Shown piece after piece: positions 28,474 through 35,292 of a stretch of 35,292 nt of DNA. Position 1 is the stretch's first letter, and each line of letters opens with the position of its first letter. Below the pieces are notes generated by a model that was given only the letters and a program-made list of their open reading frames with translations, was not told the DNA's origin and did not search any database. The position numbers were made by a program, and so were the translations under genes. Origin of the DNA: a virus; the IMG/VR virus record IMGVR_UViG_3300021960_000009, positions 1-35,292 of that record. One strand, 5' to 3'.

Positions 28474-29006
28474 TGGCTGCCCTTGACTTTGGTATGGCGT
28501 TAGCAAAAGGACTTATTTCTCCTGTAAAACAACAACAAGAAGAAGTTTTAAAATTAGCTGGAGGAGCTAATATTTTTAAATCTGAAGATTGGTGGAATAA
28601 ACAATTAGACAGACAGATCAAAGCTAAGATTGAATCCCCACTGACTTTAAATGAATATTTTGTTCCTAGTGGATATGGTGGTTCTTGGATACGACAAGAA
28701 AAAGATCCAGCAGGTAGATTGAGTACGTCTCCTCAAGCTTATACGCAAATGCGCCAAGTGCAAACGACAGAACAGCGTTATTTAAATCCAGAAGAACTGT
28801 CACAAATTACAGCAACAGCAAAGCGTGGAGCTGAGAAAGCAAAAAGGACTACAGCAGAAACACAGCAGGCTAAAAAAAGATTAAGACGTGGTACAGGAGG
28901 ATTGTTAGCTAAAGCAGCAACACCAGAAGAAACTGGATTACCAGCACTAGGTCAAGGTGGTTTAGGATACACATCAACAATTTTAGGACAGGAGACTAAA
29001 TTATGA
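28473..29006 (+). CDS. Hypothetical head-region protein
   Basis: A 177-residue protein coupled to the previous gene by a one-base overlap. The N-terminus is helical, the middle has NEYFVPSGYGGSWIR, and the C-terminus repeats the motif of the previous small protein: AKKRLRRGTGGLL, TPEETG, YTSTILGQ. The two genes may share a binding partner in the capsid. No function known. Confidence 0.7.
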   Translation: MAALDFGMALAKGLISPVKQQQEEVLKLAGGANIFKSEDWWNKQLDRQIKAKIESPLTLNEYFVPSGYGGSWIRQEKDPAGRLSTSPQAYTQMRQVQTTEQRYLNPEELSQITATAKRGAEKAKRTTAETQQAKKRLRRGTGGLLAKAATPEETGLPALGQGGLGYTSTILGQETKL

Positions 29007-29155
29007 TGAGCAAGATGCAAAAGAAAGCACAAAAAGTAATGAAGGAATATAAATCAGGTAAGTTAAAATCTGGATCTGGGGCAGCAGTTAAATCACGTAA
29101 ACAAGCAGTTGCTATTGCAATGTCGAAATCTGGTCAAAAGAAAAAGGGATACTAA
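29003..29155 (+). CDS. Lys-rich small protein, DUF6496-like
   Basis: A 50-residue gene in ATGA overlap with the previous gene. KKAQKVMKEYKSGKLKSGSG, then AVKSRKQAVAIAMSKSG matches a small basic family (I recall it as DUF6496). It is probably a DNA-binding or virion-packaged peptide. Translationally coupled to its neighbours. Confidence 0.8.
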   Translation: MMSKMQKKAQKVMKEYKSGKLKSGSGAAVKSRKQAVAIAMSKSGQKKKGY

Positions 29156-29286
29156 TGGAAAAGAAAGGCTTGTATCACAATATTAATGAACGCAAGAAAA
29201 AAGGAATTAGCAGATCTAAAAAAGATTCTACTATTTCACCTAAAGCTTATGCCAATATGGTAGCTGGATTTAAAAAGAAAAAGTAA
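29155..29286 (+). CDS. Lys-rich small phage protein
   Basis: A 43-residue gene, started by TAATG at the previous stop. KKGLYHNINERKKKGISRSK, then STISPKAYANMVAGFKKKK matches a recurrent small phage protein of unknown role. Very basic, so it may be packed with DNA. Confidence 0.75.
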   Translation: MEKKGLYHNINERKKKGISRSKKDSTISPKAYANMVAGFKKKK

Positions 29287-29420
29287 TGTGGTCATATCAT
29301 TTATATTGGGGATTTAACTTAGGATTCGAAATTTATGAAGGCGAAGTGGATGGTGCGCCAGTAGATTATTTTCTAGTTAACATTGGTCCGATTAGAATAC
29401 AAAAAGCAGAGTGGGCTTAG
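29286..29420 (+). CDS. 44-residue hypothetical protein
   Basis: It starts by TAATG at the previous stop and ends one base before the next ATG. It is rich in aromatic residues (WSYHLYWGFNLGFEIYEGEV). Perfect tiling with its neighbours supports translation. No family recognised. Confidence 0.6.
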   Translation: MWSYHLYWGFNLGFEIYEGEVDGAPVDYFLVNIGPIRIQKAEWA

Positions 29421-29924
29421 ATGGAGTTATATAAAGGGGCATACCCAACCCGTAATATTGAACAGGTTAGATTAATTGATGGACAGGCTTTTAGTTTAGG
29501 ATATGTGCGTTCATTTACAGATCCATTACCAGCTGGACAAAGTATTGACATTGCTTTAGCTTTTCCATCAGGAATAAATCCTATTATAAGCATCTCTGGA
29601 TTATGTAATGGTAATGCAATAGGTTACTTGTATGAAGGGTCAAATGCTTCTGGTGGTACATCATTGCCGATTATTAATCGTAATCGTGCAAGTACAATTC
29701 CAAGCAAAGGTGTAGCAATTGTAGGACCAACAGTAACTACATTAGGCACATTAGTCTTACAAGAGATACTTACAGGTGGAGTTGGTAAAAAAGGTGGTGG
29801 CGGAGAAGTAGGTGGTAACAATCTTATTCTTAAAGAATTGACGACTTACTTATTTAGATTAACTAATGCAGATCAAAATAATAATGCACAAGCTGCTGAA
29901 ATTATATTAAGTTGGAATGAATAA
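29421..29924 (+). CDS. Hypothetical virion-region protein
   Basis: A 167-residue, beta-rich protein (FSLGYVRSFTDPLPAGQSIDI, then NPIISISGLCNGNAIGYLYE). A Gly-rich loop (GGVGKKGGGGEVGGNN) precedes LTTYLFRLTNADQNNNAQAA. Such proteins lie between small basic genes and the lysozyme in related podoviruses and may decorate the head. Function unknown. Confidence 0.7.
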   Translation: MELYKGAYPTRNIEQVRLIDGQAFSLGYVRSFTDPLPAGQSIDIALAFPSGINPIISISGLCNGNAIGYLYEGSNASGGTSLPIINRNRASTIPSKGVAIVGPTVTTLGTLVLQEILTGGVGKKGGGGEVGGNNLILKELTTYLFRLTNADQNNNAQAAEIILSWNE

Positions 29925-29933
29925 TGGAATGGC

Positions 29934-30530
29934 ATGAAGTGGCTTTACCTCCTATTAATTTGTATAATGCTCCAAGGAGTAACAATGGCAGATAATGCAA
30001 AATTAGATCCAAAACGGATGGAAAAGGTTTATTCTTTTATCCAGAAGAATCTTGGATTAAATAAAGAACAATGGGATCTTTACAGAGAAAGTGTAGCTAG
30101 TATTGAGTCTGGCGGCAAATATATGATTCAAGGTGGATCAGGTAATGCATATGATGGTCGTTATCAATTAGGCAAGAATGCTAAAATTGATGGAGCTAAG
30201 TTTTATCAAGCACAAGATCCTGGACATACAGCAGAAAATAGAAAAGCATTTATTAATGATCCAGCATTACAAGAAGAAATGTTTGCTGGATATACAGTGG
30301 CTAATAATCATTACATGACTAATATGGATTATGCTAAAAAAGATACTTATATGAACGCAGATCCATTCCGTAAATTACAATATTTAAGCTATGGGCATAA
30401 CCAAGGTCATGGTGCTGTTAAAAAGTTTATGGAAACTGGTATTGTGACTAAAGATGGATTTGGAACTAAAGGTACAAAATATATGAGAACATTAGAAAAC
30501 ATGAAAAGTAAAGAGGGGATAGAGTTCTAA
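29934..30530 (+). CDS. Exported lysozyme-like glycan hydrolase, with second internal start
   Basis: A 198-residue protein. Residues 1-19 form a textbook Sec signal (MKW, then LYLLLICIML and QGVTMA before the cut). The core (YRESVASIESGGKYM, then GNAYDGRYQLGKNAKIDG) matches the catalytic Glu and the Gly-rich beta turn of lysozyme/transglycosylase folds, with LSYGHNQGHGAVKKFM later. A second ATG at 29985 gives a leaderless enzyme and has AAGGAG five bases upstream, better than the first start. The two forms may both be made. It is the likely endolysin to go with the 3TM holin, or a virion-associated lysozyme. Confidence 0.82.
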   Translation: MKWLYLLLICIMLQGVTMADNAKLDPKRMEKVYSFIQKNLGLNKEQWDLYRESVASIESGGKYMIQGGSGNAYDGRYQLGKNAKIDGAKFYQAQDPGHTAENRKAFINDPALQEEMFAGYTVANNHYMTNMDYAKKDTYMNADPFRKLQYLSYGHNQGHGAVKKFMETGIVTKDGFGTKGTKYMRTLENMKSKEGIEF

Positions 30531-30802
30531 TGGTGGCTAAAAAATATCAAAATCCAAAAGGTGGACTGAATGAAGCTGGGCGTAAACATTTTGAAAGTAA
30601 AGACGGTGGAGATCTTAAACCACCACAAAAGTCTGGGACAGATGGTCGTCGTGTTAGCTTTGCTGCACGCTTTGCTGGTATGTCTGGTCCACTAAAAGAT
30701 GAAAAAGGTAGACCAACAAGATTAAAAAAAGCTTTACAAGCATGGGGCTTTGGTAGTAAAGAAGCGGCACGTAACTTTGCAAATAAAAACAAAAAGGGAT
30801 AA
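30530..30802 (+). CDS. Small basic protein, DUF6321-like
   Basis: A 90-residue protein with GAGGGG upstream. NEAGRKHFESKDGGDLKPPQ, then RRVSFAARFAGMSGPLKDEK and WGFGSKEAARNFANK fits a small basic phage family that I recall as DUF6321. Role unknown; usually near portals. Confidence 0.8.
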   Translation: MVAKKYQNPKGGLNEAGRKHFESKDGGDLKPPQKSGTDGRRVSFAARFAGMSGPLKDEKGRPTRLKKALQAWGFGSKEAARNFANKNKKG

Positions 30803-31236
30803 TGATGGTTGAAATGTATATGCCACGTCACATGATGACACTTTCAAAGCAAGAACAAAATATTGTGAAGTATCATCATGACACAATTAAATCAGGCAAG
30901 GTAGGGCGCGATGCTGAAGGTCGTCCTGTCACAGTATACTCGACTGGAATTATGATTCCAGAAGGACCTAATAAAGGTAAATTTGTTTCTGTTCCAGGAT
31001 ATGTTAGAGATCAAGGCAGAATTGTTCGAGATGAAGATGAATTGTATAAAATATGGGAGCGTGATATTAAAAGTGGAAAGTTTCCAATATATAACACTCC
31101 ACAGGAATTAAACAAAAGATCAGAAGAAATACATACAATTATGGATCAAGAAGAAAAGCAAGCATTACAAGCAAAACAAAATCCAAGATTAAAAAACAGA
31201 AGTTTATTAATGGGATTAATGGGAATAGGTGAATAA
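30802..31236 (+). CDS. Conserved hypothetical protein before the portal
   Basis: A 144-residue protein with AAGGGA ahead of the ATG. VTVYSTGIMIPEGPNKGKFV, then VRDQGRIVRDEDELYKIWER and LNKRSEEIHTIMDQEEKQAL is a pattern seen in many podoviruses just before the connector gene. It may help head assembly. The family has no known function. Confidence 0.78.
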   Translation: MMVEMYMPRHMMTLSKQEQNIVKYHHDTIKSGKVGRDAEGRPVTVYSTGIMIPEGPNKGKFVSVPGYVRDQGRIVRDEDELYKIWERDIKSGKFPIYNTPQELNKRSEEIHTIMDQEEKQALQAKQNPRLKNRSLLMGLMGIGE

Positions 31237-31238
31237 TT

Positions 31239-32825
31239 ATGGCAGAGATGATGAGATTAAATGCAGATCAAGTAATTAGTAGACATGAAAAAGCATTAAT
31301 AAGAAAAGAAAACTTTAGGAACTTGTATGAAGAAGCCTATGAGTTTGCATTACCACAACGTAACCTTTATGACGGACATTATGAGGGTAAAGTAGGCGGT
31401 AACAAAAAAATGAATAGAGTGTTTGATTCTACTGCTATTAACTCTACACAGAGATTTGCTAACCGTATGCAATCAGGCATCTTTCCTCCACAACGCAAGT
31501 GGTGTCGATTAGAGCCAGGAACAGACATCCCAATGGAGCGTCGTGCTGAAGCACAAATGGCATTAGATAATTATTCAGAAAAGATGTTTTCTTCATTAAA
31601 ACAATCTAACTTTGATATTGCAATTGGTGAGTTCTTACTTGACTTATCTGTAGGGACAGCTGTGATGATGGTGCAACCAGGAGATGATATTAATCCTATT
31701 AACTTTATTTCTGTGCCACAATACCTGGTATCATTTGAAGAAGGTGCAGACGGTCAAGTAGACAATGTATATCGTCGCATCAGGATGAAAGGTGAATCAA
31801 TCCAACGTCAATGGCCAGATGCTGAAATACCAGCCGCATTACAAAAAAAGATTGATGATAAACCAACAGATGATATTGAATTAATTGAAGCTACATTGTT
31901 TGATCAAAAGCGTGGTGACTATTGCTATCATGTAATTCACAAAGAATCTAAAACAGAATTATTATACAAGCGTATGGAATATAGCCCATGGGTTGTATCA
32001 AGATATTCTAAAGTAGCTGGTGAGATTTACGGTCGTGGCCCATTAATTACAGCATTACCAGACATTAAAACATTAAACAAAGTAGTTGAGTTAGTCTTAA
32101 AAAATGCATCTATTAACATTACAGGTGTGTATACAGCTGCTGATGATGGTGTATTAAATCCTAATACAATTAAAATTGTTCCAGGTGCAATTATTCCTGT
32201 AGCACGTAACGGTGGTCCACAAGGTGAATCACTTAGACCATTACCTAGAGCTGGTGATGTAAACTTAGCACAGATTGAAATGAATGAATTACGTGCAAAT
32301 ATTAAACGTGTATTACTTGACGAATCCTTACCTCCTGATAATATGTCAGCTAGGAGTGCAACTGAAGTTGTTGAGAGAATGAAAGAGTTATCTCAAAACT
32401 TAGGTTCTGCTTTTGGTCGATTAATCAATGAAACCATGGTGCCATTAGTTACTAAAGTATTGGCAGTAATGGATGAAAAAGGAATGATTAATTTACCATT
32501 AAAAGTAAATGGGTTAGAAATTAAGATTTCACCAGTGGCACCATTAGCTCAAGCACAAGCAATGGAGGAAGTAGATAAAGTATTACAGTATGCTCAGATT
32601 GTACAAGCAGCTGGACCACAAGCGCAAATGAGCTTGAAGGTTGAAGAAATGATGGACTTTATTGCTGAGCAGTTAAATATACCACAACGAATCTTAACGA
32701 CTAAAGTTGAAAGAATGATGATGCAGCAACAAGCAATGCAAATGGCACAACAACAAGCAGCACAGAATCCTGAAGCTGCAGGTGAAGTTGTAAGCCAGAT
32801 GGCTGCACAAGCACAACAAGGATAA
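31239..32825 (+). CDS. Portal (T7-type head-tail connector)
   Basis: A 528-residue protein with the head-tail connector layout: NFRNLYEEAYEFALPQRNLY near the N-terminus, VFDSTAINSTQRFANRMQSG, and later GEIYGRGPLITALPDIKTLN, then ARSATEVVERMKELSQNLGS. The C-terminus is Gln/Ala-rich. It forms the dodecameric ring at one capsid vertex through which TerL drives DNA. AGGTGA precedes the ATG. Size and motifs are typical. Confidence 0.93.
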   Translation: MAEMMRLNADQVISRHEKALIRKENFRNLYEEAYEFALPQRNLYDGHYEGKVGGNKKMNRVFDSTAINSTQRFANRMQSGIFPPQRKWCRLEPGTDIPMERRAEAQMALDNYSEKMFSSLKQSNFDIAIGEFLLDLSVGTAVMMVQPGDDINPINFISVPQYLVSFEEGADGQVDNVYRRIRMKGESIQRQWPDAEIPAALQKKIDDKPTDDIELIEATLFDQKRGDYCYHVIHKESKTELLYKRMEYSPWVVSRYSKVAGEIYGRGPLITALPDIKTLNKVVELVLKNASINITGVYTAADDGVLNPNTIKIVPGAIIPVARNGGPQGESLRPLPRAGDVNLAQIEMNELRANIKRVLLDESLPPDNMSARSATEVVERMKELSQNLGSAFGRLINETMVPLVTKVLAVMDEKGMINLPLKVNGLEIKISPVAPLAQAQAMEEVDKVLQYAQIVQAAGPQAQMSLKVEEMMDFIAEQLNIPQRILTTKVERMMMQQQAMQMAQQQAAQNPEAAGEVVSQMAAQAQQG

Positions 32826-32828
32826 GTT

Positions 32829-33092
32829 ATGCCAGGTTGGGATGATTTAGAACAACCTCTACCGTTAGAGATAGGGGATGTAAAACAAAAAAGAGATGAC
32901 ATAGATCGTCTCTGTCTAAGAGTTTTAGGCAACGAAGATGGACATAAACTAATGGAATGGCTGCGCCATACCGTTGTTGAGCAACCTGTTGCCTTGCCAG
33001 GTAGCGATCCAAGCTACGCATATTACCGTGAAGGACAAAATAGTATCGTAAAGGATTTAGAAGCAAGGTTAATTAGAGCAAGGAAGTTATAA
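32829..33092 (+). CDS. Small hypothetical protein between portal and scaffold
   Basis: An 87-residue protein with AAGGAT upstream. The second half (NSIVKDLEARLIRARKL) is an amphipathic helix. The middle (RVLGNEDGHKLMEWLRHTVVEQ) is typical of a small family between portal and scaffold. The stop overlaps the scaffold ATG. Confidence 0.74.
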   Translation: MPGWDDLEQPLPLEIGDVKQKRDDIDRLCLRVLGNEDGHKLMEWLRHTVVEQPVALPGSDPSYAYYREGQNSIVKDLEARLIRARKL

Positions 33093-33916
33093 TGGAAGAA
33101 GCAATCGAGCCTAGTGTTCAAGAGGAAACAAAGGAATCTACTGGCCTACTCGATCAAGCAACTATTGAGACCGAAGAAGCCAGCGATAAAAATCCACAAG
33201 AAGTAGAAATTGATCATCGAGATCCTGCAGAGGTAAAAGCAAAAGAAGAATATGCATTATCTCAAGAGCAAGATGATGATGAGCCATTAGAGAAACCAGA
33301 ATGGTGGCCAGAGAACTTCTGGAAAAAAGAAGATGCAGCACCTGACTTAGAGGGTATTGCAAAATCTTGGATGGATCTACGCAAACAAATATCTCAAGGT
33401 AAACATAAAGCACCAGCAGATGGAAATTATGATTTATCTGCATTTGGAGAAACTCCAGATGATGATCCTGTAAAGCAACATGTTGTTAGCTGGGCTAAAG
33501 AAAACAGCATTAGTCAAGCGGCATTAGATGAATTGGTTGGTCAAGTTGTTGATATGGGACTAACTAATCAACAACAAGAAGAAATCAGTATCAAAGAAGA
33601 AATGAAATTGCTAGGACCCAACGCCCAAGCAAGAATCAATAGCACAGCAACATGGTTACGTGGCTTGAATCAAAAAGGTATCTTATCTAAAGAAGATATG
33701 GAAGAAGCTCAAGTTATGGCTGGTACTGCAAGAGCTATTTCAATCTTTGAGAAAATAAGAGGATCTTTAGAAGGTCGTATTCCAGTCGAAACTACTCCAA
33801 TAGATGGTGCGCCAACTAAAGAAGAACTCCAACAATTGGTAGCAGATCCTAAATATCAAACAGATCCTGCCTATCGTCAAAAAGTCGAACGAGCTTTCCA
33901 GCAAGTTTACGGCTAA
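33092..33916 (+). CDS. Scaffolding / capsid assembly protein
   Basis: A 274-residue, very acidic, Gln/Glu-rich protein placed between portal and capsid. It has EKPEWWPENFWKKEDAAPD then SWMDLRKQISQGKHKAPADG, a block found in T7-like capsid assembly proteins, then helices and a C-terminal KVERAFQQVYG that could touch the capsid. Scaffolds leave or are cut out at maturation. AGGAAG precedes its ATG. Confidence 0.86.
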   Translation: MEEAIEPSVQEETKESTGLLDQATIETEEASDKNPQEVEIDHRDPAEVKAKEEYALSQEQDDDEPLEKPEWWPENFWKKEDAAPDLEGIAKSWMDLRKQISQGKHKAPADGNYDLSAFGETPDDDPVKQHVVSWAKENSISQAALDELVGQVVDMGLTNQQQEEISIKEEMKLLGPNAQARINSTATWLRGLNQKGILSKEDMEEAQVMAGTARAISIFEKIRGSLEGRIPVETTPIDGAPTKEELQQLVADPKYQTDPAYRQKVERAFQQVYG

Positions 33917-34098
33917 ATTTCTTGCAATAGCCTTGGTTTTGTGGTAAAAAGAAATCAAGGCTTATTGTATCTATTCTGTATACAACCCTTAACGCAAGTA
34001 ATCTTGTCGACTGGCTATCGTAAATAGCAAGCACGGCCCAGACCTCTCTGGCATACCACAGCGATTAAACATTTATTTTAATTACTAAGGAGCTAATA
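33917..34098 (+). promoter_or_regulatory. 182-base structured leader ahead of the capsid gene
   Basis: The longest gap in the head-tail block. Potential stems: CAATAGCCTTG with CAAGGCTTATTG (eleven pairs, one bulged base) across 33925-33966, GCTAT/ATAGC (34014-34028) and CCAGA/TCTGG around CCTC (34038-34051). The strong AAGGAG of the capsid follows. I see no clear sigma70 promoter. It may stabilise or process the capsid message to raise its dose, or act as a partial terminator of upstream transcripts. Confidence 0.55.
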
Positions 34099-34941
34099 AT
34101 GGCTATTGGATTATCTAATGCTTTTGTTACCCTCTTTGATGCCGAAGTAAAACAGGCTTACCAAGCGAAAGCACAATTGGTTGGTGCCGTAAGACAAAGA
34201 CGTGGCGTTGAAGGGTCAACAGCAAAATTTCCTAAAGTAGGAAAAGGCGTTGCTACATTGCGTATTCCACAAACAGACGTAACACCTTTGAATGTGGAGT
34301 TCTCACAAGTAACAGCAACAATGCAAGATTGGAATGCTGCAGAGTATTCTGACATCTTCATGCAACAAAAAGTTAACTTTGACGAAAGACAAGAATTAGT
34401 GCAAGTTGTTGCTAATGCTATCGGTCGTCGTCAAGATCAGTTAATTATTGATGCGTTAAATAGTTCTGGTACATCACTCGCTGTCACTAATGACATCGGT
34501 GGTACTGATACTAACCTTAACGTAGCAAAATTACGTGAAGCTAAAAAACTATTAGACAAAGGTAACGTTCCTCCACAGGACCGTCACATTGTTTTACACG
34601 CTAATAACTTAGCATCACTATTATCAGAAACAGCAGTTACATCTTCTGACTTCAACACTGTTAAAGCTTTAGTGGCTGGTGAAATCAATACATTCTTAGG
34701 TTTCACATTCCACGTATTAGGCGACAGAACTGAAGGCGGTTTAACTGTTGATGGTTCTTTAGACAGAACTGTTTTAGCATTCCATAAAGATGCTATCGGT
34801 TATGCTGAAGGCATGGGCCCTAAAAGTGAGATCAACTATGTTCCAGAAAAAACTTCATTCTTAGTGAATGCTATGTTCTCTGCTGGTGCTGTAGCGATCG
34901 ACGCAGAAGGTATCGTAACCCTCACATGTCGTGAATCATAA
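34099..34941 (+). CDS. Major capsid protein
   Basis: A 280-residue protein in the HK97-fold class of short podoviral capsids. It follows the scaffold, has AAGGAG six to seven bases before the ATG and shows the expected features: LFDAEVKQAYQAKAQLVGAV, a strand-rich middle (FPKVGKGVATLRIPQTDVTP), then RRQDQLIIDALNSSG, and the end ETHFLV-like stretch EKTSFLVNAMFSAGAVAIDA. Codons TTC, AAC, GTC are more common than in other late genes, as for a highly made protein. Confidence 0.9.
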   Translation: MAIGLSNAFVTLFDAEVKQAYQAKAQLVGAVRQRRGVEGSTAKFPKVGKGVATLRIPQTDVTPLNVEFSQVTATMQDWNAAEYSDIFMQQKVNFDERQELVQVVANAIGRRQDQLIIDALNSSGTSLAVTNDIGGTDTNLNVAKLREAKKLLDKGNVPPQDRHIVLHANNLASLLSETAVTSSDFNTVKALVAGEINTFLGFTFHVLGDRTEGGLTVDGSLDRTVLAFHKDAIGYAEGMGPKSEINYVPEKTSFLVNAMFSAGAVAIDAEGIVTLTCRES

Positions 34942-34952
34942 GGAGATAAGTA

Positions 34953-35234
34953 ATGGCTTATAATAAAGACAATTTACAACCTATTGGTGGTCAAGCCAAA
35001 GCTGGTAATGCTCCACAGATGTGGTCATATACCGCTCCTGGAACTGACACACTTGCTGACATTAATACAGCTGGTTATTTCAATGACGCACACTCAGTAT
35101 TAAAAGTGGGCGACTTAGTATACTTATGGGACTCATCTGTTCCTACAGCATCTTTAGTCGTTGTACTTTCTAATGCTTCTGGTGTTGTTGACGTATCAGA
35201 TGGTACAGCATTATCAGTCGCAGACGCTGACTAA
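34953..35234 (+). CDS. Small head protein after the capsid gene
   Basis: A 93-residue beta-rich protein (MWSYTAPGTDTLADINTAGY, then LKVGDLVYLWDSS and TASLVVVLSNASGVVDVSD). AAGGAG lies ahead of the ATG, 11 bases after the capsid stop. Small proteins of this type follow the capsid gene in many marine podoviruses and may decorate or cement the shell. The last codons lie in the terminal repeat. Confidence 0.75.
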   Translation: MAYNKDNLQPIGGQAKAGNAPQMWSYTAPGTDTLADINTAGYFNDAHSVLKVGDLVYLWDSSVPTASLVVVLSNASGVVDVSDGTALSVADAD

Positions 35235-35292
35235 GTTGTTTATCGCAGATCAGGTAGGTGCTTCGGTGCCTACCTATTTGCACATTTAAAGG
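35212..35292. repeat. Terminal direct repeat, copy 2 (identical to 1-81)
   Basis: Right-end copy of the 81-base repeat. It includes the stop of the small head gene and the UUCG-loop hairpin at 35252-35275. See copy 1 for interpretation. Confidence 0.95.
35252..35275 (+). terminator. UUCG-loop hairpin after the capsid genes (copy 2)
   Basis: The same stem as at 41-64, eighteen bases after the stop of the small head gene. Here its place at the 3' end of the capsid unit is clear, which supports a terminator or message-stabilising role. Confidence 0.6.

Noticed and set aside
30547-30831. Minus-strand open frame opposite the small basic protein.
   Set aside because: It mirrors the Lys-rich gene on the other strand, has no ribosome binding site and reads as low-complexity Phe/Pro/Ser.

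Overview
This window looks like the complete genome of an uncultured T7-shaped podovirus. The first 81 bases (1-81) are repeated exactly as the last 81 (35212-35292), so the unit is about 35.2 kb and the molecule is circular or terminally redundant. The DNA is AT-rich, genes are packed with ATGA or TAATG overlaps, and the head-tail genes follow the T7 pattern: connector-type portal, scaffold, capsid, two tail tubular proteins, internal virion proteins and a fibre with a T7 gp17-like N-terminus. I see no phage RNA polymerase, DNA polymerase, primase, helicase or integrase, so transcription and replication must lean on the host. The best host clue is a 23-residue PqqA (PQQ precursor peptide) gene of the type I associate with Methylophilaceae. 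I infer a betaproteobacterial methylotroph host, with moderate confidence.

Layout. (a) 23.2 kb rightward through the junction to 16.7 kb is one long plus-strand block. It starts at a sigma70-like promoter with a 5' hairpin (23165-23213). It then runs small early genes, a ribbon-helix-helix protein, a RusA resolvase, a small protein with an SSB-like acidic tip, small and large terminase, a T7 gp13-like protein, small basic proteins, an exported lysozyme-like enzyme, portal, scaffold and capsid. Past the junction come tail tubular proteins A and B, four large or medium internal virion genes, the tail fibre, two tandem 2-oxoglutarate/Fe(II) oxygenases, three small membrane proteins including a 3TM holin, and a metallophosphoesterase. 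(b) 16.8-17.2 kb is a small regulatory island: a leftward promoter, a leftward small gene, the plus-strand pqqA and a terminator. (c) 21.8 kb leftward to 17.2 kb is a minus-strand early operon of small, often acidic proteins, then a YqaJ-type exonuclease and an ERF single-strand annealing protein. (d) 21.84-22.64 kb holds divergent promoters, tandem TTGCACCCTGG repeats and a winged-helix gene that is probably a replication initiator or regulator. (e) 22.85-23.23 kb is the only long stretch without a gene, and it is rich in potential RNA hairpins.

How it fits together. The divergent control region around 21.9 kb would fire the leftward recombination and takeover operon and the rightward initiator. 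Exonuclease, ERF, RusA and the SSB-like protein together make a recombination-based replication or repair module that replaces dedicated polymerases. The late block builds the virion and ends in lysis. pqqA stands apart, divergent from its neighbours and shielded from antisense transcription by the leftward terminator. It would feed the host's PQQ pathway and so the PQQ-dependent methanol dehydrogenase of a methylotroph. It is the most striking gene in the window. Other unexpected items are an out-of-frame gene with a strong ribosome binding site inside an internal virion gene, a ParB-like domain in that same virion protein, and a repeated TACAAGGGCA motif along the leftward operon.
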